Under the pieces are notes generated by a model. That model was not told the origin of the DNA, made no database searches, and worked only from the letters and a program-made list of their open reading frames with translations. The position numbers were made by a program, and so were the translations under genes. Positions 54,641 through 64,000 of a DNA stretch of 64,000 nt are shown here, piece after piece (the first letter of the stretch is position 1; each line of letters starts with the position of its first letter). The DNA comes from Xanthostigma xanthostigma (lineage: Eukaryota > Arthropoda > Insecta > Raphidioptera > Raphidiidae), in contig OY754467.1 in the NCBI GenBank assembly GCA_963575645.1, positions 3,596,001 to 3,660,000 of the forward strand. Reading direction: 5' to 3'.

Positions 54641-55220
54641 CAGTATGTAAACACGTAAAGTGCACATAGGGAAATTAACATTGGGAAAAAATGACTGGAT
54701 CAGAGTGAGCCTTGAAATCTCGCTTTTCAATTTGACAGATAATATTCTTTTGCAAAATGAATGTGTACATACTACCGAAGAAAATATTCAAATGATTACA
54801 ACATAATCGGACTTTTTTTATTAATGGGACATTAAATTCCCAAAAATACTTAAGTATGGTGCGAGATCAAATATCTCCGCCTATTCGTGTTGAACCTAAA
54901 GACATTGGGTCACTGATTTGCCAACGCGCATACGTCATACCAGTCAGACAATTTTTGAATGAAATGTTTCCAAACAGATGGAGTTGTTTTTTTTGTTTTA
55001 TTTTTGTACAAAAAAATTAAAATAATGATTTATAAGAGCTTTTTATTATTAAAAAAGCCAAGTAAAATAAAAATAAATCAAAATAAAATAGAAATCCTCA
55101 AGATTACCACGATAATTCAATAGAAATAACAATTAATGCAGGCATGGCTAACTCTGATCCAAGTATTTTTTCCCAATGCTAATTTCCCTATGTGCACCTT
55201 ACGTGTTTACATACCTACTG
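54641..55220 (+). mobile_element. Tc1/mariner-type element, family H, copy 2
   Basis: CAGTATGTAAACACGTAAAG...ACGTGTTTACATACCTACTG, TA on both sides, 580 bp, TIRs of about 60 bp. Confidence 0.8.
54815..54981 (+). pseudogene. Tc1/mariner transposase fragment
   Basis: FFINGTLNSQKYLSMVRDQI, then VRQFLNEMFPNRW. Same fossil as at 8053-8230, with a similar loss of the catalytic parts, so the internal deletion predates the spread of the family. Confidence 0.55.
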
Positions 55221-55222
55221 TA

Positions 55223-55800
55223 TATTATAGGGCAGTAATAAACAATTCTAATAGCCATTAGGACTAATGTACAATTTTGTGCCCCTTGTGTTTATTAAAA
55301 AACAATATAATTAAAATGTTTGTAAATGTCAGAGTATTATTAAAAAACTTCATTTAAGAGTTCAAAGTGAAATATTCAATTTAATTCTATTTGACATTGG
55401 TAATAAATTTATGTGTCAAATATCAGCAACATGATATTCCACTTTGCAATATTTGCTGTTAATTTAAAACCGATTGATTCATGAATCACGTAGATAGCTC
55501 ATTGACAATAATTAATTAAATATCAATGGATCAATCAGACACAAAGAGTTAATGAAACTTCTTCATCCATAGGGAAATTTTATTTCATTCGTTTTTCAAG
55601 TGCTTGTTTCTTTGTAAAAAAAATACGTTCAGTTATACGACAGAGTCAAAATAGGTTTTGTTTATCGGTAATACAGAACTCTTTGAACACAACTGCGATT
55701 CTGCTGGTCAAATTCTCTTTGGGCCATTGAACTTGGTTCTAGCACTCCTACAGAATGGCTAGAACTAAGCTCAAACAGCTAGAAAAGTCCGAGAATGTGT
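55223..55800. other. AT-rich gene-free stretch
   Basis: Nothing recognised. Confidence 0.4.
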
Positions 55801-55804
55801 TTAA

Positions 55805-56522
55805 GGAGGTTGAGCCGTTTTACGAATATACTGAAAAAAATCTGAAATGAAGTTTTTTTAATAGATTTTTTTATGACAAAATTTTCTGTAAAAAATCCAA
55901 AATCATTAGGAGATTTATAAAGTTAAAAATTAAAAAACTTTTACATGTAGTCTTATATGGAAAATATGTCAACCTAGCATGCAAACGGTACATTTTAATT
56001 TTTTGCAAATAACCAAATAATGTCAACAGTTCCGAAAGGCGAAAACTAACTATGTAAAGCATCGATGTCTTACGCATATTTTAATATTTTTTCCGATTTA
56101 ATTAGGAGACTTTTAATCAATAAAAAAAATTATTAAACCTTAGCACTTTTCGATTATGGACTTTTATTCTTGACAATTTTAACAATTTTAACTGAGTTTT
56201 CAACTTTTTAATGATTTAATTTTAATATTTATTACTTCTAATTTCTTTTTTTAATTATTTACTGCAAAAAATATGTAAAATACAGATATTTACATAAATT
56301 TATTTTTCTAACCTAACTTTGTACATAAAAAATTCAAAAGTTAGTCCATTAAGTAAAATACTGAAATTTGAAATTGATATTAAAAAAAATATTTATTTAT
56401 GCCTTTATGACAATAATTTATTAGTATCATCGACTTATAACCTTTTGTAAAAATTTATTATAGAAAAGTTCCTACTTAGAATTCGACTTACTTTTGATTG
56501 GGACTGTAACGCATCAACCTCC
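55805..56522 (-). mobile_element. TTAA-type MITE, family C, copy 3
   Basis: 718 bp, TTAA at 55801-55804 and 56523-56526, opposite orientation to copies 1 and 2. Confidence 0.85.
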
Positions 56523-56526
56523 TTAA

Positions 56527-57547
56527 CAAATAAAAGTTCTGTATTATTGGGAGTTCAAAACTTACGTAAGAAACACACCAAAAAATTGATAATCAAACCT
56601 GCCGCGGCAGTTCAAATCTCGCTTGTGTTGCGTCTTAAATGAAACTCACTCTATGTACATTGTGCGTTTGATTTTGATTCAGATGTAGTTGCTTTTATTA
56701 TTTTTCGCAAATTATGTAAAACGGTGCTAAGGGGGATGATATAATTCCTACCAGTTGCGGCGACGCGTAGCCAATTCAAAATAGGCTCTAGATCGTGTCT
56801 GATGCAAGAGCATCGCCCGAAGGGATGTAAAACACGGTGAAAAGGGGTGCAAAGGGTGCCGGTCTGTCAGTGAATAAGGACTTGTTGCGTGCTGCATGTC
56901 GGTACAGAGCAACCCCACACCCCAATCCGTGTGCTGTATGATGTGTACGAGGTTATGTCAAAAACAACGATGATATGATCTTTTATAGTACGCGCCACGG
57001 ATCTAAAAGGTTCGGAAGTTAGTCACAAACAGCGTCGCAAAGGCACGTTTTAGAACCGTTGTGACTCCCACCACCTCCCAGCTACCTGAACGGAACGTGC
57101 GCTCATCGGTGATTGGCCGTGATCGCTCGTTGCCTTTGTCACTTGTCGCTTTCCTGCTTTAAAGTACAGTCGAGTACGCTATTGTCAAGTTGTTATTGCT
57201 ATGTTGCCTTTTAGCCCTGCTCTACCCTAATGAAAGAAGAAAATTACATTGAACCGCCCCTAGTATATCATGATAAAAACATAATGCATACATATGTGTA
57301 ATATAGGGATGCTATTTATCCTGCAACACCCTCTCGAGTTCTACTGTCACATACGAAACGAACTTGTGGAACTAAAATAAAATATTTTTCAGAAAAACTA
57401 CACTTGTAGACTGATTTGTCACATAAAAAGGGCTGTATTTGTAACGGGATGCATTTGCTTTTAATTTCCGCTTCAAAGAGAAACAATTAATGAGCTATTT
57501 AGTATTTATAAATTTAAAACAATAAAAAACTGGACATTTGTAAAAAA
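56527..57547. other. Gene-free stretch
   Basis: GC-richer 56740-57140 includes GGTGAAAAGGGGTGCAAAGG and other unassigned sequence. No gene recognised. Confidence 0.35.
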
Positions 57548-58205
57548 AAATACGTGTGGCACTCGGGGACTGCCGCGGTAAAGCTATTGCATATTCTTTA
57601 AGTTTTTCTTCTCTATAAAACGAAAATAGCTAGGTATAAATAAATAATAAGGTATAAATAGTGTAATTACACACCAAAACAATTATTCATTCAAAAAATT
57701 TGAACAAAAAGAACGATATTAAGATCTTTGATTAATTTTATTTACTTGAAACGATATTAAGAGTTTGATCATAGAATTTCGCGCGATGTACATTTATATA
57801 GATATAATATCATATATACTTTCTCTGCACATAACCTAAATAATTTAGGTTATTTTTATAGCAATATTACCTATATATAAATTATAAAAAATTCAAAAAA
57901 AAAATACTTCATTTGTGATAATAATAAAATGTATGTATATAGAGTACTCACTAATTTTCTTTCACTATTTTTTTATTACTTTGTTCATTAATAAATGCAC
58001 TCTGTTTATTCATATTTAAAACACTTTATACACAAAAACATCGTGCCGAAGTCTGCCGAACTGAAATGACGTTAGACGATGCACGGCTTTCAACGCCGCA
58101 CCGCTGTGCCGGTCGGAGTGGGGGGTGTTAGTTTTTTTCGTTACGGAATTTCTTTATTCGGTCGCCGCGCTCAAAGCCCGCGATAGAAGCTATGCAATAG
58201 CTTAA
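57548..58205 (-). mobile_element. Repeat family D, copy 2
   Basis: Inverse of 13586-14130 with a 26-bp Penelope-type insert (57724-57749). Confidence 0.6.
57724..57749. mobile_element. Micro-insertion of Penelope terminal sequence
   Basis: AACGATATTAAG is duplicated (57712-57723 and 57750-57761) around a 26-bp insert made of two pieces of the Penelope P-family end (ATCTTTGATTAA and TTTTATTTACTTGA). The other D copy shows the empty site. Confidence 0.65.
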
Positions 58206-58317
58206 AAATTTCAAAAACAAGTACGCATCAACAATATTGAGAAATAATTAATTAGTGTAGCAAACTAAGGTGATCGGTAGAAGCGCAGAAGAGATATATG
58301 CTACAACGTTGTTTTTT

Positions 58318-58690
58318 TAACATTTCAACCTACAAGTGCGGAATGGTATCTACTAGTTTAAGTCAAAAATCACTTTTCAAAAATATTACAATATCTTTCC
58401 GTTTTGAGGTCCCCCGAATCCAAAAAACATATTTTTGGAAAAACTCTGTGAACACGATACAGGTCAAACGGATGAGCGTATTGAAACCAAATTTTGGGAG
58501 GATGTTTGGTATGCAAATATGAAGAGCCCTATTGTTTTTGGGGAAAATCGGCGCATGCGCAGCAGAGATTTATGACACAACGGTGTTTTTTTATATAATA
58601 ATGGTATACTTTTCATAACGGTTTATTGTTCTATTTATTTTTTCATAAAAGTTTTGTTAAAAATTTTTTTCTTAACTTTATAGTGCTTTC
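58318..58690 (+). repeat. Repeat family F, copy 3
   Basis: AACCTACAAGTGCGGAATGG through CGGCGCATGCGCAGCAGAG to the ACTTTATAG block; the Helitron part is absent. Confidence 0.6.
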
Positions 58691-59050
58691 ACTATTACAC
58701 CTTTCATTCAGTATCGAGAAATAAATTATGATTATAGAAAATAGTGACTGTTGTTATATGATTCGAACTTTTAGAAAAAACCCACTTACACGCATTTCTA
58801 TCTCCCTTACGACAATGCATGTGTGTGTGTGGGTCTGTATGAGACAGCGCGTATCAGCTGCCACCATATGTACCTTGCAAAGCTACCCCCAGTGCCGATA
58901 GGGTGCATACCCTTCAATGATCGTAGAGAGAAACAATTCCCCGGACAGCAAGCCACTCTCACCTGCTTGCAGCGTATGTCGGTCCCAGTGGAAGCACTGC
59001 CAAAGCAAACGCATCGGCACCGATATTCCTAAAAAGGTGACAACTGTGTT
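58691..59050. other. Gene-free stretch
   Basis: Nothing recognised. Confidence 0.35.
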
Positions 59051-59054
59051 TTAA

Positions 59055-59739
59055 GGAGGTTGAGCCGCTTTACGAAGATAATGAAAAAAAAATGAAATAA
59101 AGTTTTCTTAATAGATTTTTTTATATAAAATTTTCTGTAAAAAATCCAAAATCATTAGGAGATTTATAAAGTTAAAAATTAAAAAAAACTTTTACATGTA
59201 GTCTTATGGAAAATATGTCAACCTAACATGCAAACGGTACATTTTAATTTTTTGCAAATAACCAAATAATGTCAGCATCGATGTCTTACGCATATTTTAA
59301 TATTTTTTCCAATTTAATTAGGAGACTTTTAATCAATAAAAAAAATTATTAAACCTTAGCACTTTTCGATTCTGGACTTTTATTCTTGACAATTTTAACA
59401 ATTTTAATTGAATTTTCAACTTTTTAATGATTTAATTTTAATTTTTATGACTTCTAATTTCTTTTTTTTAATTATTTACTGCAAAAAATATGTAAAATAC
59501 AGATATTTACATAAATTTAGATTTTCTAACCTAACTTTGTACAAAAAATTCAAAAGTTAGTCCATTAAGTAAAATACTGAAATAATTAATTAATATTTAA
59601 AAAAATTATTTATTTATGCCTTTATGACAATAATTTATTGGTATCATCGACTTATAACCTTTAGTAAAAATTTATTATGGAAAAGTTACCATTTAGAATT
59701 CGACTTATTTTTGATTGGGACTGTAACGCGTCAACCTCC
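59055..59739 (-). mobile_element. TTAA-type MITE, family C, copy 4
   Basis: 685 bp, TTAA at 59051-59054 and 59740-59743. Confidence 0.85.
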
Positions 59740-59840
59740 TTAAGACTGCTTTCTGAAACTATAGTTAACCTCGAACTGGTTGCTTGGCCGATGCAGGATG
59801 CCCAACTACTCGAGTTGTGAACTAGCTAAAGGTAACGTAC

Positions 59841-59991
59841 GTCAAGTTAGATTGCCCATCATGACAGATTTTTGATTTTTTTTTATGCCAATCGTAGTGC
59901 TTCGTTAGTGCTGCAAAATCCCAAAATTGTTTCGTTAGTGCCCAAAAAATGTCAAAGTAGTGGACATTTTTTGTGGGCAATCTAACTTGAC
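59841..59991. mobile_element. Small MITE with GTCAAGTTAGATTGCCCA TIRs
   Basis: 151 bp between inverted GTCAAGTTAGATTGCCCA copies. A third copy of the end follows at once (59992-60010), making a perfect 38-bp palindrome (59973-60010). Confidence 0.7.
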
Positions 59992-60033
59992 GTCAAGTTA
60001 GATTGCCCACATAAAAATGTCTTATATAATAGA

Positions 60034-60480
60034 CTAGCCGTTACCCGCGACTTTGCACGCGATTGAGACGAAACACGGATACATTCCCATTATTTGGCAT
60101 AGTTACTCTTTTCTCGACGTAGACCACCTATTAAATTTCAAAATTGATGACATTCACGTGATCAGCGTCCTGACAAACCTTGAAAATTACATTTTTGGAC
60201 CATTTACCTGTTTTCAACCTCTGAAGGGGTTGTTTTTGAAAAAGCATGAAACACGTGTTTACTTATTTGTTGACAGGACTAATCTGGCGCCTTTTCGAAT
60301 TGATACATCTATCTTATATGATGTCTCCATGCAAATTTTGAACCCCCGTTACACCCTTTTCAAAAATCCGTTCTTTATTTATAAAACTATGATACACAAT
60401 CTGTCTAAATTGCACGTTCGTGCAATGACTGGAACTTGTTAAAAAAGAGTTAAAAAAACTGTGTTTCATCAGTTTTTTGC
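60034..60480 (-). mobile_element. Helitron family G, copy with 3' end
   Basis: On the minus strand: CGCG...CGCG hairpin, GGTAACGGCTAG (12 nt) at 60034. Body blocks match 8407-8600 and 23328-23445. The 129-residue frame inside (60053-60442) has no known domain and overlaps the hairpin region, so I do not call it. Confidence 0.65.
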
Positions 60481-60639
60481 TTGTATCTCCAAAACAGTTA
60501 GAACTAGCCTTATTTTTAATTGATAATATTGTAAAAGAGATAATGATTTGCGAAAAATCTTTGAAAATAATTTTCCACTTATTGTCAAAAATTAATATAA
60601 AAATTATAAATTATCAATTATTTGAATTTTTCTATTTTT

Positions 60640-60975
60640 TAAGTAAATAAAATTGTCGACCAATTTTTCTCAGACCATATATTGACAAAAAATAATAAAA
60701 ATACAAATCAATAAAACACAAAATGACGTTTTTGATTCAAAGTTTCAATCTTGCGTGCAATCTATTAGATAATAAATTACTAGATACTAATTAATTTTTA
60801 TATTTTTTAGATATTTCTGAAGAAGATCCAAATCCGGATCGAAACGTCATCTTGTGTTTTATTGATTTGTATTTTTATTATTTTTTGTCAATATATCTGA
60901 GAAAAATTGGTCGACAATTTTATTTACTTGAAGAGTTCTATTTAGACGTTAATCAAAGATTTGGATTTTCTATTT
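60640..60975 (+). repeat. Penelope-like terminal remnant P3
   Basis: Inverted TTGTCGACCAATTTTTCTCA (60649) and TGAGAAAAATTGGTCGACAA (60897), with a hammerhead motif between and the GAAGAGTTCT...GACGTTAATCAAAGATTT end. No ORF. Confidence 0.6.
60817..60848 (+). ncRNA. Hammerhead-ribozyme-like motif in Penelope P3
   Basis: CTGAAGA, stem II GATCC/GGATC with loop, GAAAC, GTC, then AT. All conserved boxes are present (position 7 is free to vary). A very short stem III, as described for Penelope hammerheads. Confidence 0.6.
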
Positions 60976-61435
60976 TTTATTGATTTTTTTAAATCGGGCC
61001 AAAACTGTCTTGTTATCCGCTCCGAGTTCTTCTAACTTTCAAATTAGTGAAAACTGAGTTCGTCATTTTGATCCGTGATTCAAAAATAATCTGGCCTTCC
61101 GGCGCCCCTCTGGGCCTGGCACCCTGAGCGGTCGCTCAGCCTCGCTCCCCCCGCCTAAAGCCGCAAGCAAGACTCATGCAAATTAGAGTCTAAAAATATT
61201 CCAAAACAAATTATAACATTAATGTACTGCATCAATTAATTACAGAGAAAATAATGTCATTATAATTTTAAAACATATGCATGTATATTACAGCTCATTT
61301 GTATGGTAGCAATGTTAGCATATTTTGTGAAGTTGGTATGCTGCATTTATATGCTTCATATATTATGTACCTACATCCTAGAAACAGTATGTGGGGTACT
61401 TGCACAGTGCAAGCGCCAAGCATTAAAAGTTTTTT
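60976..61435. other. Gene-free stretch
   Basis: A GC-rich scrap (61097-61160, TGGGCCTGGCACCCTGAGC) is unassigned. Confidence 0.35.
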
Positions 61436-62130
61436 TAAAGTGGCACTAATTTAGGTCAAATTTCACTTTCCAAAATTTTACACTACTTTTTCGTTTTGAT
61501 GTCCCCCGAACCCAAAAAAACATTTTTGGAAAAAACTGTGCGTCTGTTAACACACGATAGAGGGCAAATGGATGAGCGGATTGAAACCAAATTTTGGGAG
61601 GATGTTTGATAATATGCAAATATGAAGATGCCTATTGTTTTTGGGGAAAATCGGCGCATGCGCAGAAGAGATATATGCTAAAACGGTATTTTTTATATAA
61701 TAATGGTATACCTACTTTTCATAACGGCTTATTATTCTATTTATTTTTGCAAGAAAGTTTTGTTAAAAAATTTTTTTCTAAACTTTATAGTTTCGAAAAT
61801 ATTTTGAAAATAAAAAAAAATCATCCGCTCTTTTGTTTGATGGATCTGTCAGAAATAAACTAGTTAGGCATGCTTTCATTAATTTTTACATGACGTGGAA
61901 CATACTATGTAGGTAACCATGGCAACGAACAGTTAATATCATATAGAATACTAGCCATTACCTGCGTCACCTCACGCGATATAATAAATTTTACTTTTTT
62001 TATTATAATCAAATGTCAACATTTTGGACGTTGGAATGGTCCCGTCGCCCAATTGGCTGGAATTTTTTATACTATATCAAATGCCAATATTTTTGAAGCT
62101 CGAAATGGTCCAGTCGCCCAATAGGGTATA
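61436..62130 (+). mobile_element. Composite repeat F + Helitron end, copy 4
   Basis: F blocks then ATACTAGCCATTACCTGCG at 61949, the same junction as at 35723 in reverse. After the Helitron hairpin the shared CCCGTCGCC..ATT block follows. Confidence 0.6.
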
Positions 62131-63011
62131 TGCACAATTTTTGAAAATATTTTAAATCAATTATTTTCATACTAAAAGTTATCAAACACATGAAATCATT
62201 CATGAAAATATTCTTATTGAATTAAAAAATAAATATTCTTTTTCGGCAAGCTATTTTGATTATTCAAACGCGCCATTTTTGCGCGGGAGATATATGACGT
62301 CATATAACATGTCAACAATTTTGTTTAAATAAATTTGTATTGAAATAGGGGCAATAATTCTATGGCAATCATATGTTTACGTGGTTTTTGACGTCACACT
62401 ACGGTCGAATCAATAGCATTGCGTTTCAATATTTTATGTTTCGCGCGTATTTATTGCATTTTTGTTTAATTAATATTTATTATTTAGCAAAAATTTAAAA
62501 AGAAAAAACTATTTAGAGTTTAATCAATTGCAATAAAGATTACAAAAAATAACACTTAAACTAAATATAAGTTACATGCATATACCCTATTGGCTGTGAT
62601 TTTTTTTAAGATCATGTTCTGTTTGAAAAAGATACAAGAGATTATTCGCCAGTGAGTAAGTGAAAGCATTGAGTGAGGTCAAGCAATTATATTTTACAGT
62701 GTATAGTGATAAAATACAGATACACGTTGAGGACCTCGCTTTCGCGTTGCTGTTCCCCTTTTCGCTGGATATAATATTGTAAAACTTGTTACAAAGTTGT
62801 TATTGTGTGTCGGGGGTGAAAATAAGTAAACAGCTGACATTGGGTTCGAACTGACCCCTGTCTATTTAATATACAGATGTTTATAGTACATCTACCTTTA
62901 CAATCTGTGGCCGCAACGCAACACTGCTCATGTCGAAATTCAGTCTGAGGTTACATTTGTTTTTTGTGAACTTTTCGAGAATACGGTATTTGACACTATA
63001 AAAAAGGGTAG
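62131..63011. other. Gene-free stretch
   Basis: Nothing recognised. A GGGTTCGAACTGACCCC hairpin-like segment at 62841-62857 was considered as a tRNA T-arm and dropped. Confidence 0.35.
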
Positions 63012-63765
63012 TATACGAGTGACTGTAAATTACAATTTTGGGTGACAAAAATAATCAATTTGGGTTACTGTATTACTAAGTGAGCGACTGACTGCGCGCG
63101 ACGAGAAAATAATAGTTGGGTGACTAAATTACTAAGTGAGCGACTAAATTACTAAGTTGTTAATAGTTAATTGTTTGAATAAAACTGCGTTTTCTAAAAA
63201 ATATATATTTAATTGACTGTCAATTAAATATACATTTTTTAGAAAACGCAGTTCTATTCAAACAATTAACTATTTAATTCGCATACCCCGTTATCGTTCA
63301 CCCCGGAATTGTTTTTTTTAAAACTCCACATTTGCCCCTTCCCGTTTCACTGCGAGACAATTCGCATACCCCTTTATCGTTCACCCCGGAATTACAATTC
63401 GCATACCCGTTTATCGTTCACCCCGGAATTATTTTTTTAAAAACTCCACCTTTGCCCCATCGCGTTTCACTGCGAGACAATTCGCATACGCCTTTATCAA
63501 AAAAGCGGTGGTTTTCAATCTTCATGAAAATGTGAGTTTTAAGTTGTAGTCTTTAAGTGGAAAAAAAAAATAAAAAGTAAAAACAAAAGATGATATCTGC
63601 TTCAAAATTACCGAAGGCATTCTAGTCGCTCACTTAATAATTTAATCGCTTACTTAGTAATTTAGTCGCTCACTTAGTAATTTAGTCGCTCACTTAGTAA
63701 TTTAGTCACCCAACTATTATTTTAATATCTCAAGTTACTAAAACAGTATCTCATCATCAGTCACC
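63012..63765. mobile_element. Foldback element with tandem-repeat ends
   Basis: Left: ACTAAATTACTAAGTGAGCG repeated (63075-63150). Right: the inverse CGCTCACTTAGTAATTTAGT repeated four times (63625-63705). Inside: a palindrome (63155-63272, AAAACTGCGTTTTCTAAAAA arms) and a separate tandem repeat. Confidence 0.6.
63275..63505. repeat. Tandem repeat of about 85 bp (2.5 units)
   Basis: AATTCGCATACCCC, TTATCGTTCACCCCGGAATT and GTTTCACTGCGAGACAATTC recur at 63277, 63358 (partial) and 63395. Confidence 0.75.
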
Positions 63766-63767
63766 AA

Positions 63768-64000
63768 ATTTTTTGACGTGATAACGTCTTATAAATTGAT
63801 GAATCACCAATCTTATAAATTGATAAAACACCGGCTGCATGCACGAAAAAGTGTAACGTTCCTAACGTAACGTTCCTAACGTTCGTAACGCGTAACGTTC
63901 CGCCTGACCCTGTGCGTGCTTTTCTCGAAAACGGCCCTAACGATTTGGATGAAATTTACTGAAAAGGGATTTTGGGGGGCAAAAAATCGTTTTAGCTAGG
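63768..64000. mobile_element. Repeat family E, copy 5 (cut by window edge)
   Basis: Starts TTTTTTGACGTGATAACGTC and runs out of the window; matches 25340-25562 inverted. Confidence 0.6.

Noticed and set aside
60053-60442. 129-residue open frame
   Set aside because: Starts within the Helitron terminal hairpin region and is broken in the other copy of the repeat at 8407.
62841-62857. tRNA T-arm-like GGGTTCGAACTGACCCC
   Set aside because: No D-arm or anticodon arm at tRNA spacing on either side.

Overview
This window looks like nuclear DNA from an insect, most likely a moth or butterfly. It is AT-rich and almost wholly transposon-derived. It holds Helitron, hAT, Tc1/mariner, pogo/Tigger, TTAA-targeting and Penelope-like elements, plus LINE fragments and many tRNA-derived sequences. 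The lepidopteran guess rests on a dispersed repeat (about 2151-2526 with 3009-3095, and 53753-54258) ending in an 'ACGGACAA...TACGGAACCCTAA' style tail that I associate with that order; it was not tested by search. There is no bacterial-style gene organisation.

Only one convincing host gene is visible. Its large 3' exon (29286-31406, +) encodes a secreted protein with three 50-residue Cys/Gln-rich repeats, then Pro-rich and Gln-rich low-complexity repeats. The exon opens at a splice acceptor, so the start codon must lie upstream; the best candidate is an ATG directly followed by a consensus donor at 27487-27495. All other coding matter is mobile-element remains: two Penelope GIY-YIG endonuclease ends (about 11881-12231 and 14938-15391), three LINE reverse transcriptase or tail fragments (10571-11215 -, 38325-39450 -, 46131-46660 +), two Tc1/mariner transposase scraps, pogo-type scraps and a short possibly Ginger-like ORF.

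Layout. 1-10 kb: Helitron, hAT, a tRNA-bearing element and Tc1/mariner copies. 10-20 kb: LINE and Penelope remains, a TTA-flanked MITE, and a second tRNA-bearing element nested in another repeat. 20-27 kb: a precise Helitron-Helitron junction, an inverted Helitron pair, duplicated Tigger segments, and a long-TIR element with a nested insert. 27-31.5 kb: the host gene. 32-46 kb: foldback element, more Helitrons, three hAT MITEs (two with two recognisable ends), and a LINE split by a TTAA MITE. 46-53 kb: LINE, long-TIR and pogo-like elements, tandem Helitron 5' ends, and an indel-free array of exactly 64 sixteen-bp units. 53-64 kb: Tc1/mariner, TTAA MITEs, Penelope tail, composite Helitron elements and a foldback with internal tandem repeats.

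The most notable patterns are: (1) six Helitron terminal types, each with a hairpin exactly 12 nt before a CTAG/CTGG end; (2) different tRNA-like cargo at the same place in two copies of one element; (3) the 64 x 16 bp array capped by a perfect inverted repeat; (4) several dated nesting events proved by target-site duplications. All family names come from motifs read by eye; no database search was possible.
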